Positions 49,417-57,684 of a stretch of 64,000 nt of DNA are shown here, one piece after another. The notes below the pieces were generated by a model that saw only the letters and a list, made by a program, of their open reading frames with translations, was not told the DNA's origin and made no database searches. Position numbers and translations under genes: made by a program. This stretch comes from JAIVJG01 sp964236735. Lineage in GTDB: Bacteria > Acidobacteriota > Blastocatellia > Pyrinomonadales > Pyrinomonadaceae. Within the stretch, counting starts at the first letter, position 1, and the number at the start of each line of letters is the position of its first letter. The stretch lies in NCBI GenBank assembly GCA_964236735.1, contig CAXSFM010000002.1, forward strand, positions 62,001-126,000, given 5' to 3'.

Positions 49417-52400
49417 ATGCAGAAACTTGCTGAAATTTGTGTCCGTCGCCCCGTCTTCGCGACGATGTTGATTTTGTCTCTGACGGTCGTCGGCGCGTTC
49501 TCTTTCTTTTCGCTCGGCGTTGATCTGTTTCCGAAGATTGACTTGCCGACGATCACCGTCACGGTCGTCAATCCCGGCTCCAGTCCGCGCGAAGTCGAGA
49601 CGGAATTGACCGACAAGATCGAGTCCGCCGTCAACACCATCAGCGGCATAGACGAGTTGCGCTCGACTTCGGTCGAGGGCGTCTCGCAGGTCTTCATCAC
49701 GTTCATTCTTGAGAAGAACGCGGACGTGGCGGCGCAGGAAGTGCGCGACAAGGTCAACCTCATTCTCGGCGATTTGCCGGAGACGGCGGAAGCTCCGATT
49801 ATTCAGAAGCTCGACACTGATGCCGCGCCCGTGCTTCGCATCGCCGTCAGCGCGCAAAAGTCTCTGCGTGAAGTGACGGACATCGCCGACAAGCAAATCA
49901 AGAAGCGCATCGAATCAATCAACGGCGTCGGCAACGTGGAGATCGTCGGCGGCGCGACCAGAGAGATTCAGGTCAGGATTGACCCCGACAAGATGCGCGC
50001 CTTCGGCATCGGCGTCCCCGACGTCGTCGCGGCGGTCAAGGCGCAAAACTTAGAAGTGCCCGGCGGTCGCGTGGACGAAGGCGCGCGCGAGTTGACCGTC
50101 CGCACGATGGGACGCATCACGAACCCGGCGGACTTCAACAACATCGCCATCGGCACGCGCGGCGCATACTCCGTCAAACTTTCAGACATCGGTTACGTCG
50201 AGGACGGATCGGAAGAGCAACGCACGAGCGCGCGTCTGAACGGCCAGCCTGCCGTCACGCTCGTCGTCTCGAAACAGTCTGGACAAAACACCGTGCAGGT
50301 CGCCGATTCGGTCAAGGCGCGGCTCGAAGAATTGTCGAAGACCTTGCCGAAGGGCGTCACGACGCAGATCGTCGGCGACCAGTCAATCTTTATTAAGGCG
50401 GCGGTCGAATCCATCGAGACTCACCTCATCGAAGGCGGCTTTCTCGCGGCCATCGTCGTCTTCGTTTTCCTGTGGAATATCCGCACGACGATGATCGCGG
50501 CCATCGCCATCCCGACATCCATCATCGCCACCTTCGGCTTGATGGCGGCGATGGGCTACACGCTCAATCAAATCACGATGCTGTCTTTGACGCTGATGGT
50601 CGGCATCGTGATTGACGACGCCATCGTCGTGCTCGAAAACATTTATCGCTTCGTCGAAGAAAAGGGAATGCCGCCGTTTCAAGCGGCCATTGAGGGCACG
50701 AAAGAAATCGGTCTCGCCGTCATGGCGACGACGCTTTCACTGCTCGCCGTCTTCCTGCCCGTCGGTTTCATGGGCGGCATCGTCGGGCGTTTCATGTCCT
50801 CGTTCGGACTCACTTCATCGTTCGCCATCGCCGTCTCGCTGATCGTTTCATTCACGCTGACGCCGATGCTCGCCGCGCGTCTCATCAAACGCCGCGAAGC
50901 TCTGGAAGGCGCGGGCACGATTAACATTCCGTCCGAAGGCAGCGCGACTTCTTTGCTGGCCGACGAGTCGAAGTTTGAAGCGGGCGAGCCGTTCAAGAAT
51001 GCCGTGGCGCACGAGACGGCATGGGACGAAGAAATTTCCGCGCCGCCGGGCGAAGAGGTCGCGCAGCCGCACGAGTTGGGCGCAAGCGGGGGCGGCGGCC
51101 ATTCGTCGAAAGAGTCACGCTGGTATCGCCCGATTGACCGCACCTATACGTGGCTGCTCAGGCTTTCGATGGCGCATCGCTGGATAGTCGTCGCACTGTG
51201 CGCGCTCGTCATCTTCAGCATCGTGCCTCTGTTCAAACTCGTCGGCAAAAACTTTTTGCCCGTTGATGATCAATCGCAATTTGAAATTTCCGTGCGCGCC
51301 CCCGAAGGCTCGACGCTCGCCGCCACGTCCACGCTCGTCGAGAAGATTGCGATTGACGTGCGGAAATTGACCGGCGTCACCGATACGCTCGTGACCATCG
51401 GCGGCGGCCAGCAGGCGCTCGTCAACAACGCCTCGATTTACGTCAAGCTTGCCGACCTCAAAGAACGCACACAGGGTCAGCAAGACTTGATGCTCAAGGC
51501 GCGTGAGCTTCTGCAAAATTATCCGAAGGAACTTCGCACGAGCGTGCAGCCGGTGGCGGCCATCTCCGGCGGCGGCAATCGCAACTCGGATATTCAATAC
51601 GTCATCGGCGGCCCTGATTTGCAAAAGCTGACCGGCTATTCCGAGCAGTTGCTGGCGAAGATGAAGACTATCCCGGACGTGGTTGACGCGGACTCGACGC
51701 TCGTCGTCGGCAAGCCCGAAGTGCAGGTCATCATTGACCGCGCGCGCGCGGCGGACTTGGGCGTGCGCGTCGGCGACATCGCGCAGGCGCTGAACACGCT
51801 CGTCGCCGGCCAGAAGGCTTCGACCTTCAACGAAGGCACAGATCAATACGACGTGCGCGTGCGCGCCATCGGCGCATCGCGGACGAGCACGGAGGCGCTG
51901 GCAAACATGTCCATCCCTTCGACGAAGGGCGGGCAAGTCACGCTCAACAATGTCGTCCACCTGGAAGAGGGGACGGGGCCGTCGGCGATTGATCGTCTCA
52001 ACCGCCAGCGACAGGTGACGCTGCTTGCCAACGTCAAGCCCGGAGGCTCGCAGGCCGCCGTCATTGACCAGATGAACGCCGCCGTCAAAGAGTTGAACGT
52101 TGACCCGGCGTACACGACCGGACTCGCCGGACGCTCGAAAGAGTTGGGGCGCGCGGGCTATTACTTCCTGCTCGCCATCACGCTCTCGTTCATCTTTATG
52201 TACATGGTGCTGGCCGCGCAGTTCGAGTCGTTCATCCACCCCGTGACGATTCTGTTGACGCTGCCGCTCGCGATTCCGTTCGGCATTCTCTCGCTGCTTC
52301 TGACGGGGCAGACGGTCAACATCTTCTCCGGTCTCGGACTGCTGCTTTTGTTCGGCGTCGTCAAGAAGAACGCGATTTTGCAGATTGACCATACGAACGA

Positions 52401-52758
52401 ACTGCGCGCGCAAGGCATGGAGCGACTCGAAGCCATCGTACAGGCGAACCGCGACCGCCTGCGCCCGATTTTGATGACGACCATCGCGCTCGTCGCGGGC
52501 ATGACGCCGCTCGTCGTCTCAAGCGGGCCGGGTTCGGGCACGAACCGTTCCATCGGCGTGCTCGTCGTCGGGGGACAATCGTTGTGTCTCTTGCTGACGC
52601 TCTTAGCCGTGCCGGTTTTCTATTCGCTGTTCGACGATCTCGGACACAGCCGCGTCTGGGGACGCATCGGCTCCGGCATCGTTATGCCGTTCGCGTGGGC
52701 ACGACGCCGCGCCGCCACGACCGCGAGTTCGTTCTTCGGTTTGATTGGCAGACATTGA
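49417..52758 (+). CDS. RND multidrug efflux pump, AcrB/HAE-1 type
   Basis: A 1113-residue inner-membrane transporter with twelve expected helices and two large periplasmic loops. The proton-relay Asp pair is in VGIVIDDAIVVLENI near 400; the partner Lys is in LLFGVVKKNAILQIDH in TM10. The N-terminus ICVRRPVFATMLILSLTVVGAFSF is typical. An insert of about 70 residues lies between TM6 and TM7, roughly 485-570: EGAGTINIPSEGSATSLLAD through GGGGHSSKESRWYRP. It is acidic, flexible and longer than the usual cytoplasmic linker, which explains the extra length over AcrB-size proteins. It exports hydrophobic compounds with the adaptor and channel encoded beside it. Substrates cannot be deduced. Confidence 0.96.
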   Translation: MQKLAEICVRRPVFATMLILSLTVVGAFSFFSLGVDLFPKIDLPTITVTVVNPGSSPREVETELTDKIESAVNTISGIDELRSTSVEGVSQVFITFILEKNADVAAQEVRDKVNLILGDLPETAEAPIIQKLDTDAAPVLRIAVSAQKSLREVTDIADKQIKKRIESINGVGNVEIVGGATREIQVRIDPDKMRAFGIGVPDVVAAVKAQNLEVPGGRVDEGARELTVRTMGRITNPADFNNIAIGTRGAYSVKLSDIGYVEDGSEEQRTSARLNGQPAVTLVVSKQSGQNTVQVADSVKARLEELSKTLPKGVTTQIVGDQSIFIKAAVESIETHLIEGGFLAAIVVFVFLWNIRTTMIAAIAIPTSIIATFGLMAAMGYTLNQITMLSLTLMVGIVIDDAIVVLENIYRFVEEKGMPPFQAAIEGTKEIGLAVMATTLSLLAVFLPVGFMGGIVGRFMSSFGLTSSFAIAVSLIVSFTLTPMLAARLIKRREALEGAGTINIPSEGSATSLLADESKFEAGEPFKNAVAHETAWDEEISAPPGEEVAQPHELGASGGGGHSSKESRWYRPIDRTYTWLLRLSMAHRWIVVALCALVIFSIVPLFKLVGKNFLPVDDQSQFEISVRAPEGSTLAATSTLVEKIAIDVRKLTGVTDTLVTIGGGQQALVNNASIYVKLADLKERTQGQQDLMLKARELLQNYPKELRTSVQPVAAISGGGNRNSDIQYVIGGPDLQKLTGYSEQLLAKMKTIPDVVDADSTLVVGKPEVQVIIDRARAADLGVRVGDIAQALNTLVAGQKASTFNEGTDQYDVRVRAIGASRTSTEALANMSIPSTKGGQVTLNNVVHLEEGTGPSAIDRLNRQRQVTLLANVKPGGSQAAVIDQMNAAVKELNVDPAYTTGLAGRSKELGRAGYYFLLAITLSFIFMYMVLAAQFESFIHPVTILLTLPLAIPFGILSLLLTGQTVNIFSGLGLLLLFGVVKKNAILQIDHTNELRAQGMERLEAIVQANRDRLRPILMTTIALVAGMTPLVVSSGPGSGTNRSIGVLVVGGQSLCLLLTLLAVPVFYSLFDDLGHSRVWGRIGSGIVMPFAWARRRAATTASSFFGLIGRH

Positions 52759-52763
52759 AAAGC

Positions 52764-52842
52764 AATGATGAGTGATGAATGCGGAATGATGAATGATAAG
52801 CAAGCCGCTTGTCTTCATTCATCACTGCCGCATTCATCATTG
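52764..52842. repeat. Heptad hairpin, GATGAAT family
   Basis: AATGATG, AGTGATG, AATGCGG, AATGATG, AATGATA at the left pair with TCATTCATCACTGCC and GCATTCATCATT at the right. The loop holds CCGCTTGTC. It lies between the pump and channel genes. Confidence 0.92.
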
Positions 52843-52862
52843 TCTTTCAACGGGTTGAAATT

Positions 52863-55310
52863 ATGAAGCAACGCATTTATCCATTCTTCGTCAAACTCTT
52901 AACCATCGCGCTCGTCTCGACGCAATTGTCGCTCGCGACTTTCGCGCAGCAGCAGGCGGACACGAGCGCGAAACAGACGCCCGCTCCCGCCGGGTCATTC
53001 GGCGGCTCGCTCTTTGGCGGGCGCGCCGGTGAAGCGAAACCGCCGTCGGATGAGACGAAGACGACGGATGATACGAAGACGGCGACTGAAACAAAGACGA
53101 GTGACACGAAGCCGTTGACATCGTCGCGCGTGGCTGCGTCTTTCGTGACAGTTGCCGCAAACACAACCGCCGCGCCCGCGCCGTCGCCGATTCCTTATCT
53201 CGCCGTCGCGGTCAGAATGTCAGCGTCCGCATCGTCGCGCGAATCCGGTGGCGATGCGTTTCAACAGACGACCGCGCCGCAGACGCCTTCATCGCCCGCG
53301 CCGTCTGCGAACACGCCCGCCTCGTCGCCCAATCCGCCCGCGCCTTCGGCCAACTCGCCGGTGCAGGGCGCGCCCGTGCAGTCGCCGCAGACGGCTTCGC
53401 CCACGCAGTCGCAGACGCAGCAGTCCGCGAACCCCGCCGCGCCCGCGTCACAGACGAACACGACGGCGCAGCCGACCGTCCCGCCGACGGCGCAACCCGT
53501 TCAACCGACTTCGGAACCGCAAGCCCCTGTGGTGCAGGGAACACAGGGACAGACGCCCACGACGATTTCCGCGCCCGGCACGCAGATTCAATCGCCGCAG
53601 GGCGTGACCGTGCCCGGAAGAGAGAGCGTGCAGACGGCTGCGCCCGCCGACGTGACGCTTAACGTGCCGCAGGTCGCCAACGATTATCGCGCGACGCCCG
53701 CGCCGATGCCCGTGCTTGAGCGCGTCGGCGTGGACATGTCGCAGCAACGCACACTCGGCGTCCGCGAGGCTATCGAGATGGCGTTGACGAACAACAAGGA
53801 CATTGAGGTCGCGCGCGAGAACGTCCGCAGCGCGGAGTTCGACTTGCAAGGCGCGCGCGGCGTCTATGATCCGCGCTTCGCGACGAACTCTTATTACGAG
53901 CGCACGGAGACGCCGACGGCGAGCGTCCTGAGCGGCAGCACGAGCGGCGCGGTCACGCAGTCGGGCTTCTTCAGCTCGTCATCTTTTCAAGGCTTGACGC
54001 CGAAGGCCGGCGGCGGTTATCGAGTGGACTTCGTCTCGAATCGCATCACGACGGACAATCAATTCGCGTCGCTCAACCCGCAGTATCCGACTTCGCTGAC
54101 GTTCAATTACACGCAGCCCATCTTGCGCGGTCGTCAGTTCGACGCGAATCGTCGTCTGATTGAAATCGCGAAGAAGAATCTCAACCTGACGGACGTGCAG
54201 TTTCGCCAGCGCGCCATCGAGACGATCACGAACGTCCAGCGCGCTTACTGGGATTTGGTCTTCGCGCTGAGGAACTTGCAAGTACAGCGCGACGCCGTGC
54301 GTGACGCGCGCTCTCAACTCGAACACAACGAGCGTCTCGTCAAAGAAGGTTTCCTCGCGCCGATTGATGTCGTCGCGGCGTCGGCGCAAATCTCCGGCTT
54401 CGAGCAGAGCGTCTATTCCGCGCTCGACGACGTGGGACGCGCCGAGAACACGCTCAAGAACTACATCGCGGAGAATCGAGACGCGACGATCTGGAACGTC
54501 GCCATTGTGCCGACGGATTCGGTTGACTTGAAATCTCCCGTTATTGACTTGCAGAGCGCGTTGACGACGGCGCTTAAGAGCCGCCCGGAAATTCAGTCCT
54601 CCGATGTCGCGCTCGCCATCAACGAAATCGAGAATCGTTTCGCGCGCGAGCAGTCGAGGGCGCAAGTTGACCTCGTCGGCTCTTACGGACTCGTCGGGCT
54701 GGCCGGGCCGCTCAACTTAACAGCCGGCGCGAATCCGCTGACGGCCTCGAACGCGGCTCTGCGCGACCGCGTCAACCAACTTTCGACGATTGCTGGCCTG
54801 CCCGTCCTGCCGCCGCAGCAGACGGCGGCGATCCCCGACATTCTCGTCGGCGGCTACGCGCAGTCGCTGACGAATCTGGCGGCCAATCGCTTCACGAATT
54901 TCCGCGTCGGCGTCAACGTCAACATTCCCCTCCGCAATCGCACGGCGGAAGCGCAACTCGGACGCACGCTCGTTGACAGGCAGCGCATCGGCACGCAGCG
55001 CGAGCAGCTAGAGCAGTTGATACAGGTGGACGTGCGAAATTCTCTCCAACTCGTGAGGACGGCAGAGTCGCGCCTGCGCTCCGCCGCCGCCGCGCGCTCT
55101 GCCAGCGAGCAGCAATACGCGAGCGAGCAGCGCCGGCTCGATGCGGGACAGTCAACGGTCTTTCTCGTCCTCGAACGACAGACCGCGCTCGCCACTTCGC
55201 GCGGCAACGAACTGCGCGCGCAGACCGAGTTGAACAAGGCGATTGCCGATCTACAGAGGGCGACGGGCAACGCGCTCGAAGAAAATCGCGTGGAAATCCG
55301 AGTTCATTAG
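52863..55310 (+). CDS. TolC-family outer-membrane channel with long N-terminal extension
   Basis: This 815-residue exported protein has a signal peptide (FVKLLTIALVSTQLSLATFA). Residues about 25-275 are a low-complexity stretch rich in Pro, Ala, Ser, Thr and Gln, without parallel in ordinary TolC proteins of 430-500 residues. The TolC domain follows, from about 295 (LGVREAIEMALTNNKDIEVARENV) to the end, in two long alpha-helical and beta repeats, with ALTTALKSRPEIQSSDVALAI opening the second. The ATG at 52863 was chosen because the frame upstream reads through a heptad hairpin. It completes the tripartite efflux set. The extension may cross the periplasm or peptidoglycan. Confidence 0.93.
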   Translation: MKQRIYPFFVKLLTIALVSTQLSLATFAQQQADTSAKQTPAPAGSFGGSLFGGRAGEAKPPSDETKTTDDTKTATETKTSDTKPLTSSRVAASFVTVAANTTAAPAPSPIPYLAVAVRMSASASSRESGGDAFQQTTAPQTPSSPAPSANTPASSPNPPAPSANSPVQGAPVQSPQTASPTQSQTQQSANPAAPASQTNTTAQPTVPPTAQPVQPTSEPQAPVVQGTQGQTPTTISAPGTQIQSPQGVTVPGRESVQTAAPADVTLNVPQVANDYRATPAPMPVLERVGVDMSQQRTLGVREAIEMALTNNKDIEVARENVRSAEFDLQGARGVYDPRFATNSYYERTETPTASVLSGSTSGAVTQSGFFSSSSFQGLTPKAGGGYRVDFVSNRITTDNQFASLNPQYPTSLTFNYTQPILRGRQFDANRRLIEIAKKNLNLTDVQFRQRAIETITNVQRAYWDLVFALRNLQVQRDAVRDARSQLEHNERLVKEGFLAPIDVVAASAQISGFEQSVYSALDDVGRAENTLKNYIAENRDATIWNVAIVPTDSVDLKSPVIDLQSALTTALKSRPEIQSSDVALAINEIENRFAREQSRAQVDLVGSYGLVGLAGPLNLTAGANPLTASNAALRDRVNQLSTIAGLPVLPPQQTAAIPDILVGGYAQSLTNLAANRFTNFRVGVNVNIPLRNRTAEAQLGRTLVDRQRIGTQREQLEQLIQVDVRNSLQLVRTAESRLRSAAAARSASEQQYASEQRRLDAGQSTVFLVLERQTALATSRGNELRAQTELNKAIADLQRATGNALEENRVEIRVH

Positions 55311-55324
55311 CACAATCATCTCCT

Positions 55325-55398
55325 GTCAGTACCGCGAGCGGTAGCGAGCGGGTCTTGCTCAGTAAGCAGACCCGCTCGCTACCGCTCGCGGTACTGAC
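55325..55398. repeat. 74-base GC-rich hairpin, copy 2
   Basis: Same length as and nearly identical arms to the element at 36415-36488 (GTCAGTACCGCGAGCGGTAG at the left). The loops differ: here GTCTTGCTCAGTAAGCAGAC, which includes CTTGCTC. It follows the TolC gene by 14 bases. Confidence 0.94.
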
Positions 55399-55517
55399 AA
55401 AATTCCTCTCTTCCGGCGCATCCTTCTGTCAACTTGCACGCTTGACCATCGCGCATCGCTTGGGCTACATCTAACCGCACAGATGAAGAGAATAGAGAAG
55501 CGAAGGACGCGAATTGA

Positions 55518-56108
55518 ATGTACGGCGTAGTGTCTCTGCTCGATGACGCGCACTACGAGCGTGTCCAGCGCATCTGGAACGATCTGGCGAAGAGGTTTGA
55601 CGTGCGCGGCATCTACGTCACGCCGTTTCCGCACCTCTCGTTTCAGGTGTCGCAAGAGTACGACGTGACGGCGGTCGAAAAACGCCTGCAAGAACTGGCG
55701 AAGACGACGCGCCCGTTCAAAATTCACACCGCCGGTCTTGGCGTCTTCAACGTCGCTTCGCCGGTGCTCTACGTGCCGGTCGTGCGAAGCCCCGAACTGT
55801 CACATCTACATCAGCAAATCTGGGAGACGGTGACGCACGCTAACCCCTGCGCGGTCACACGATATTACAGCCCTGAGATGTGGATGCCGCACATCACGCT
55901 GGCGCACGGCGACATCAATCAAGACAAGCTGGCGGAGATCATGCGCGTCTTGTGTGGCAGCAGTTTTCACTGGGAGATGACGGTCAACAATCTCTCGATG
56001 ATTTACGACACGGGGACGGAACAGGGCCTGCGCTGCCGTTTCCAGTTCAACCATCAGGCGGACGCGGCGTGTTGGAACTGCAAAAACGAAACAGCGGCAG
56101 GAAGTTGA
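55518..56108 (+). CDS. 2H phosphoesterase / 2'-5' RNA ligase-like protein
   Basis: This 196-residue protein has the two H-x-T/S-x motifs of the 2H superfamily: FPHLSFQV near 39 and MPHITLAHG near 122. They are spaced as in LigT and ThpR proteins and form the cyclic phosphodiesterase or RNA ligase active site. The last 25 residues are variable and have two Cys. No operon partner is evident; a CACAGAGG-type repeat follows. Its natural substrate, RNA or nucleotide cyclic phosphate, is not known. Confidence 0.85.
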   Translation: MYGVVSLLDDAHYERVQRIWNDLAKRFDVRGIYVTPFPHLSFQVSQEYDVTAVEKRLQELAKTTRPFKIHTAGLGVFNVASPVLYVPVVRSPELSHLHQQIWETVTHANPCAVTRYYSPEMWMPHITLAHGDINQDKLAEIMRVLCGSSFHWEMTVNNLSMIYDTGTEQGLRCRFQFNHQADAACWNCKNETAAGS

Positions 56109-56144
56109 AACTACTGGGGGTCAAATGAATGCGGCCAGAGATTG

Positions 56145-56235
56145 ACCACAGAGGACACGGAGGGACACAGAGGCAGCACAGAGGAGACCATCAAACCTCC
56201 CTCTTTCCTCTGTGCCCCTCCGTGTCCTCTGTGGT
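56145..56235. repeat. CACAGAGG-family inverted repeat, copy 3
   Basis: ACCACAGAGGACACGGAGGG at the left and CTCCGTGTCCTCTGTGGT at the right form a stem of about 29 bp with one G-U-compatible mismatch. The internal bases differ from copies at 959 and 16006, but pairing is kept. Confidence 0.9.
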
Positions 56236-56298
56236 GAACATTCTTTCGCTCAACTCGCACTCATTCGCAAACCGCTATAGACGGAGCGAAGTAGAAAG

Positions 56299-57045
56299 AT
56301 GAGCGCACAGGAAATCGAACTCGACGTGCTGGCTGTCTATTCGCACCCGGATGATGCGGAACTGACCGCCGCCGGCACGCTGCTCAAGATGAAGAGTCTG
56401 GGTTATCGCACGGGCGTCCTCGACGTGACGCGCGGCGAGATGGGCACGCGCGGCACGGTCGAGGGACGCGCGGCTGAATTACAGGAAGCGGCGCGCATCC
56501 TCAAGCTCGACGTGCGGCTTAACCTCGCGCAACCCGACGGGCACGTCTGGGTGACGGAAGAAGCGCGCACCGCGCTCGTGCGTGTCATTCGCAGGCATCG
56601 CCCGAAGGTCATCTTCACCGCGCACTGGGACGACCCGCATCCCGATCATGCCAATACCGCGCGGCTCGTCCGCGAAGCGGCGCGGCTCGCCAGTATGCGC
56701 CGCTACGATGAAGAGTACGGACTCGCGCAAGTGCCGATGCCGATGCTCGCGCACTCGGCTTACTCGCGCCTCGTCGTGCCGTCGTTCATCGTGGATGTTT
56801 CGGATTTCGTCGAAGGAAAGATGGAGGCCATTCGCGCGCACGCCTCGCAGTTCTACAACGCGACATCGGAAGAACCGAAGACGCGCATCAGCGAAGAAGG
56901 TTTCCTCAAACAGATCGAGAATCGGATGAGCTACGTCGGCTCGCTCATCGGCGTCGCGGCGGGCGAAGCGTTTTATGTCCGCGAAGCTCTCAACGTCCAC
57001 GACCCCGTCGCACTGCTCACGCGCCCGATGAATATCTACTCGTAA
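56299..57045 (+). CDS. bshB1: BshB1/PIG-L family deacetylase
   Basis: The 248-residue zinc hydrolase has the metal and catalytic motifs of the PIG-L/LmbE family: VYSHPDDAELTAAGTLL near 14 and FTAHWDDPHPDHANTARLV near 112. The phrases GVLDVTRGEMGTRGTVEGRAAEL and HASQFYN match BshB1, which removes the acetyl group from N-acetylglucosaminyl-malate during bacillithiol synthesis. Bacillithiol is known in Acidobacteriota as well as Firmicutes. BshA and BshC are not in the window, so the specific substrate is inferred. Confidence 0.9.
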   Translation: MSAQEIELDVLAVYSHPDDAELTAAGTLLKMKSLGYRTGVLDVTRGEMGTRGTVEGRAAELQEAARILKLDVRLNLAQPDGHVWVTEEARTALVRVIRRHRPKVIFTAHWDDPHPDHANTARLVREAARLASMRRYDEEYGLAQVPMPMLAHSAYSRLVVPSFIVDVSDFVEGKMEAIRAHASQFYNATSEEPKTRISEEGFLKQIENRMSYVGSLIGVAAGEAFYVREALNVHDPVALLTRPMNIYS

Positions 57046-57142
57046 AAATCAAAAAGCAAAAGTAAAAAGGCAAAAGGTAAGACCGGAAGCTGCGTTCTTG
57101 TCTTCACTTTTGCCTTTTGGTTTTTGCCTTTTTACCTTTGCC
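57044..57142. repeat. Heptad hairpin, AAAAGGC family
   Basis: AAAAAGC, AAAAGTA, AAAAGGC, AAAAGGT at the left face CTTTTGCCTTTTGG, TTTTTGCC and TTTTTACCTTTGCC at the right; the loop ends in TTCTTGTC. The T-rich right arm could also terminate transcription from bshB1. Confidence 0.9.
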
Positions 57143-57598
57143 TTAAGTCCGCGACGATTGTTTCATCAACACTTGCAAAAGCATCTTAAGCTGGCTCGAA
57201 GAGAAAGGTTTCGGGAGATAGACGACGGCTCCGGCGGCGAGGCTGTCGGCGGAGTATTGCGGATTCTGTTCGGCGGTCATCAGCATGACGGGGATTTTCA
57301 TCAGGCGCTTTTCGGTCTTCATGTGGAGAATCAAGTCGAGACCTTTGAGATGCGGCATCATCATGTCGAAAATGCCGAGCGCAAAATCCGAGTCTCTCTG
57401 AAGAATCCTGAAAGCCTCGCGTCCATCGCAGGCGATGACGGGCGTGTAGCCCTCTCGCTCGACGACAACTTCAACCAGACGCCTGACCGTCGGATCGTCC
57501 TCGGCGATCAACACGCGGCGCGGGGCCATCGCCGGTTGCGCTTCCGTCACACCATAATGCGCTCCCTGCGGGAGCGTCGTGGCTAATGTTTCGATCAT
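57143..57598 (-). CDS. Single-domain response regulator
   Basis: A 151-residue receiver with phospho-acceptor Asp in LGIFDMMMPHLKGLD near 77, the acidic pair in LIAEDDPT near 32 and the conserved Lys in VYLPKPFSSSQL near 134. There is no output domain, so it acts as a phosphate shuttle or by binding partners. The first 25 residues are an extension. It is the last gene transcribed from the hybrid kinase operon on the minus strand (gap of 86 bases), and is likely one of that kinase's phosphotransfer partners. Confidence 0.93.
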   Translation of the reverse strand: MIETLATTLPQGAHYGVTEAQPAMAPRRVLIAEDDPTVRRLVEVVVEREGYTPVIACDGREAFRILQRDSDFALGIFDMMMPHLKGLDLILHMKTEKRLMKIPVMLMTAEQNPQYSADSLAAGAVVYLPKPFSSSQLKMLLQVLMKQSSRT

Positions 57599-57684
57599 TT
57601 GTCTAATCCAGCCTTCCTTTCCGTCGAAAGTATCTTTCGCTTGAAATAATTCCTACGCTTGAAAACGCCGGCGCGCGACTCGCA

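Noticed and set aside
51115..52413. Open frame of 432 codons antisense to the RND pump
   Set aside because: Highly charged, histidine- and arginine-rich translation with no domain; produced by the codon bias of the pump gene.
53152..53607. Frame of 151 codons with arginine and proline runs within the TolC gene
   Set aside because: It is a frame-shifted reading of the Pro/Ala-rich extension of the channel gene and has no independent ribosome site.
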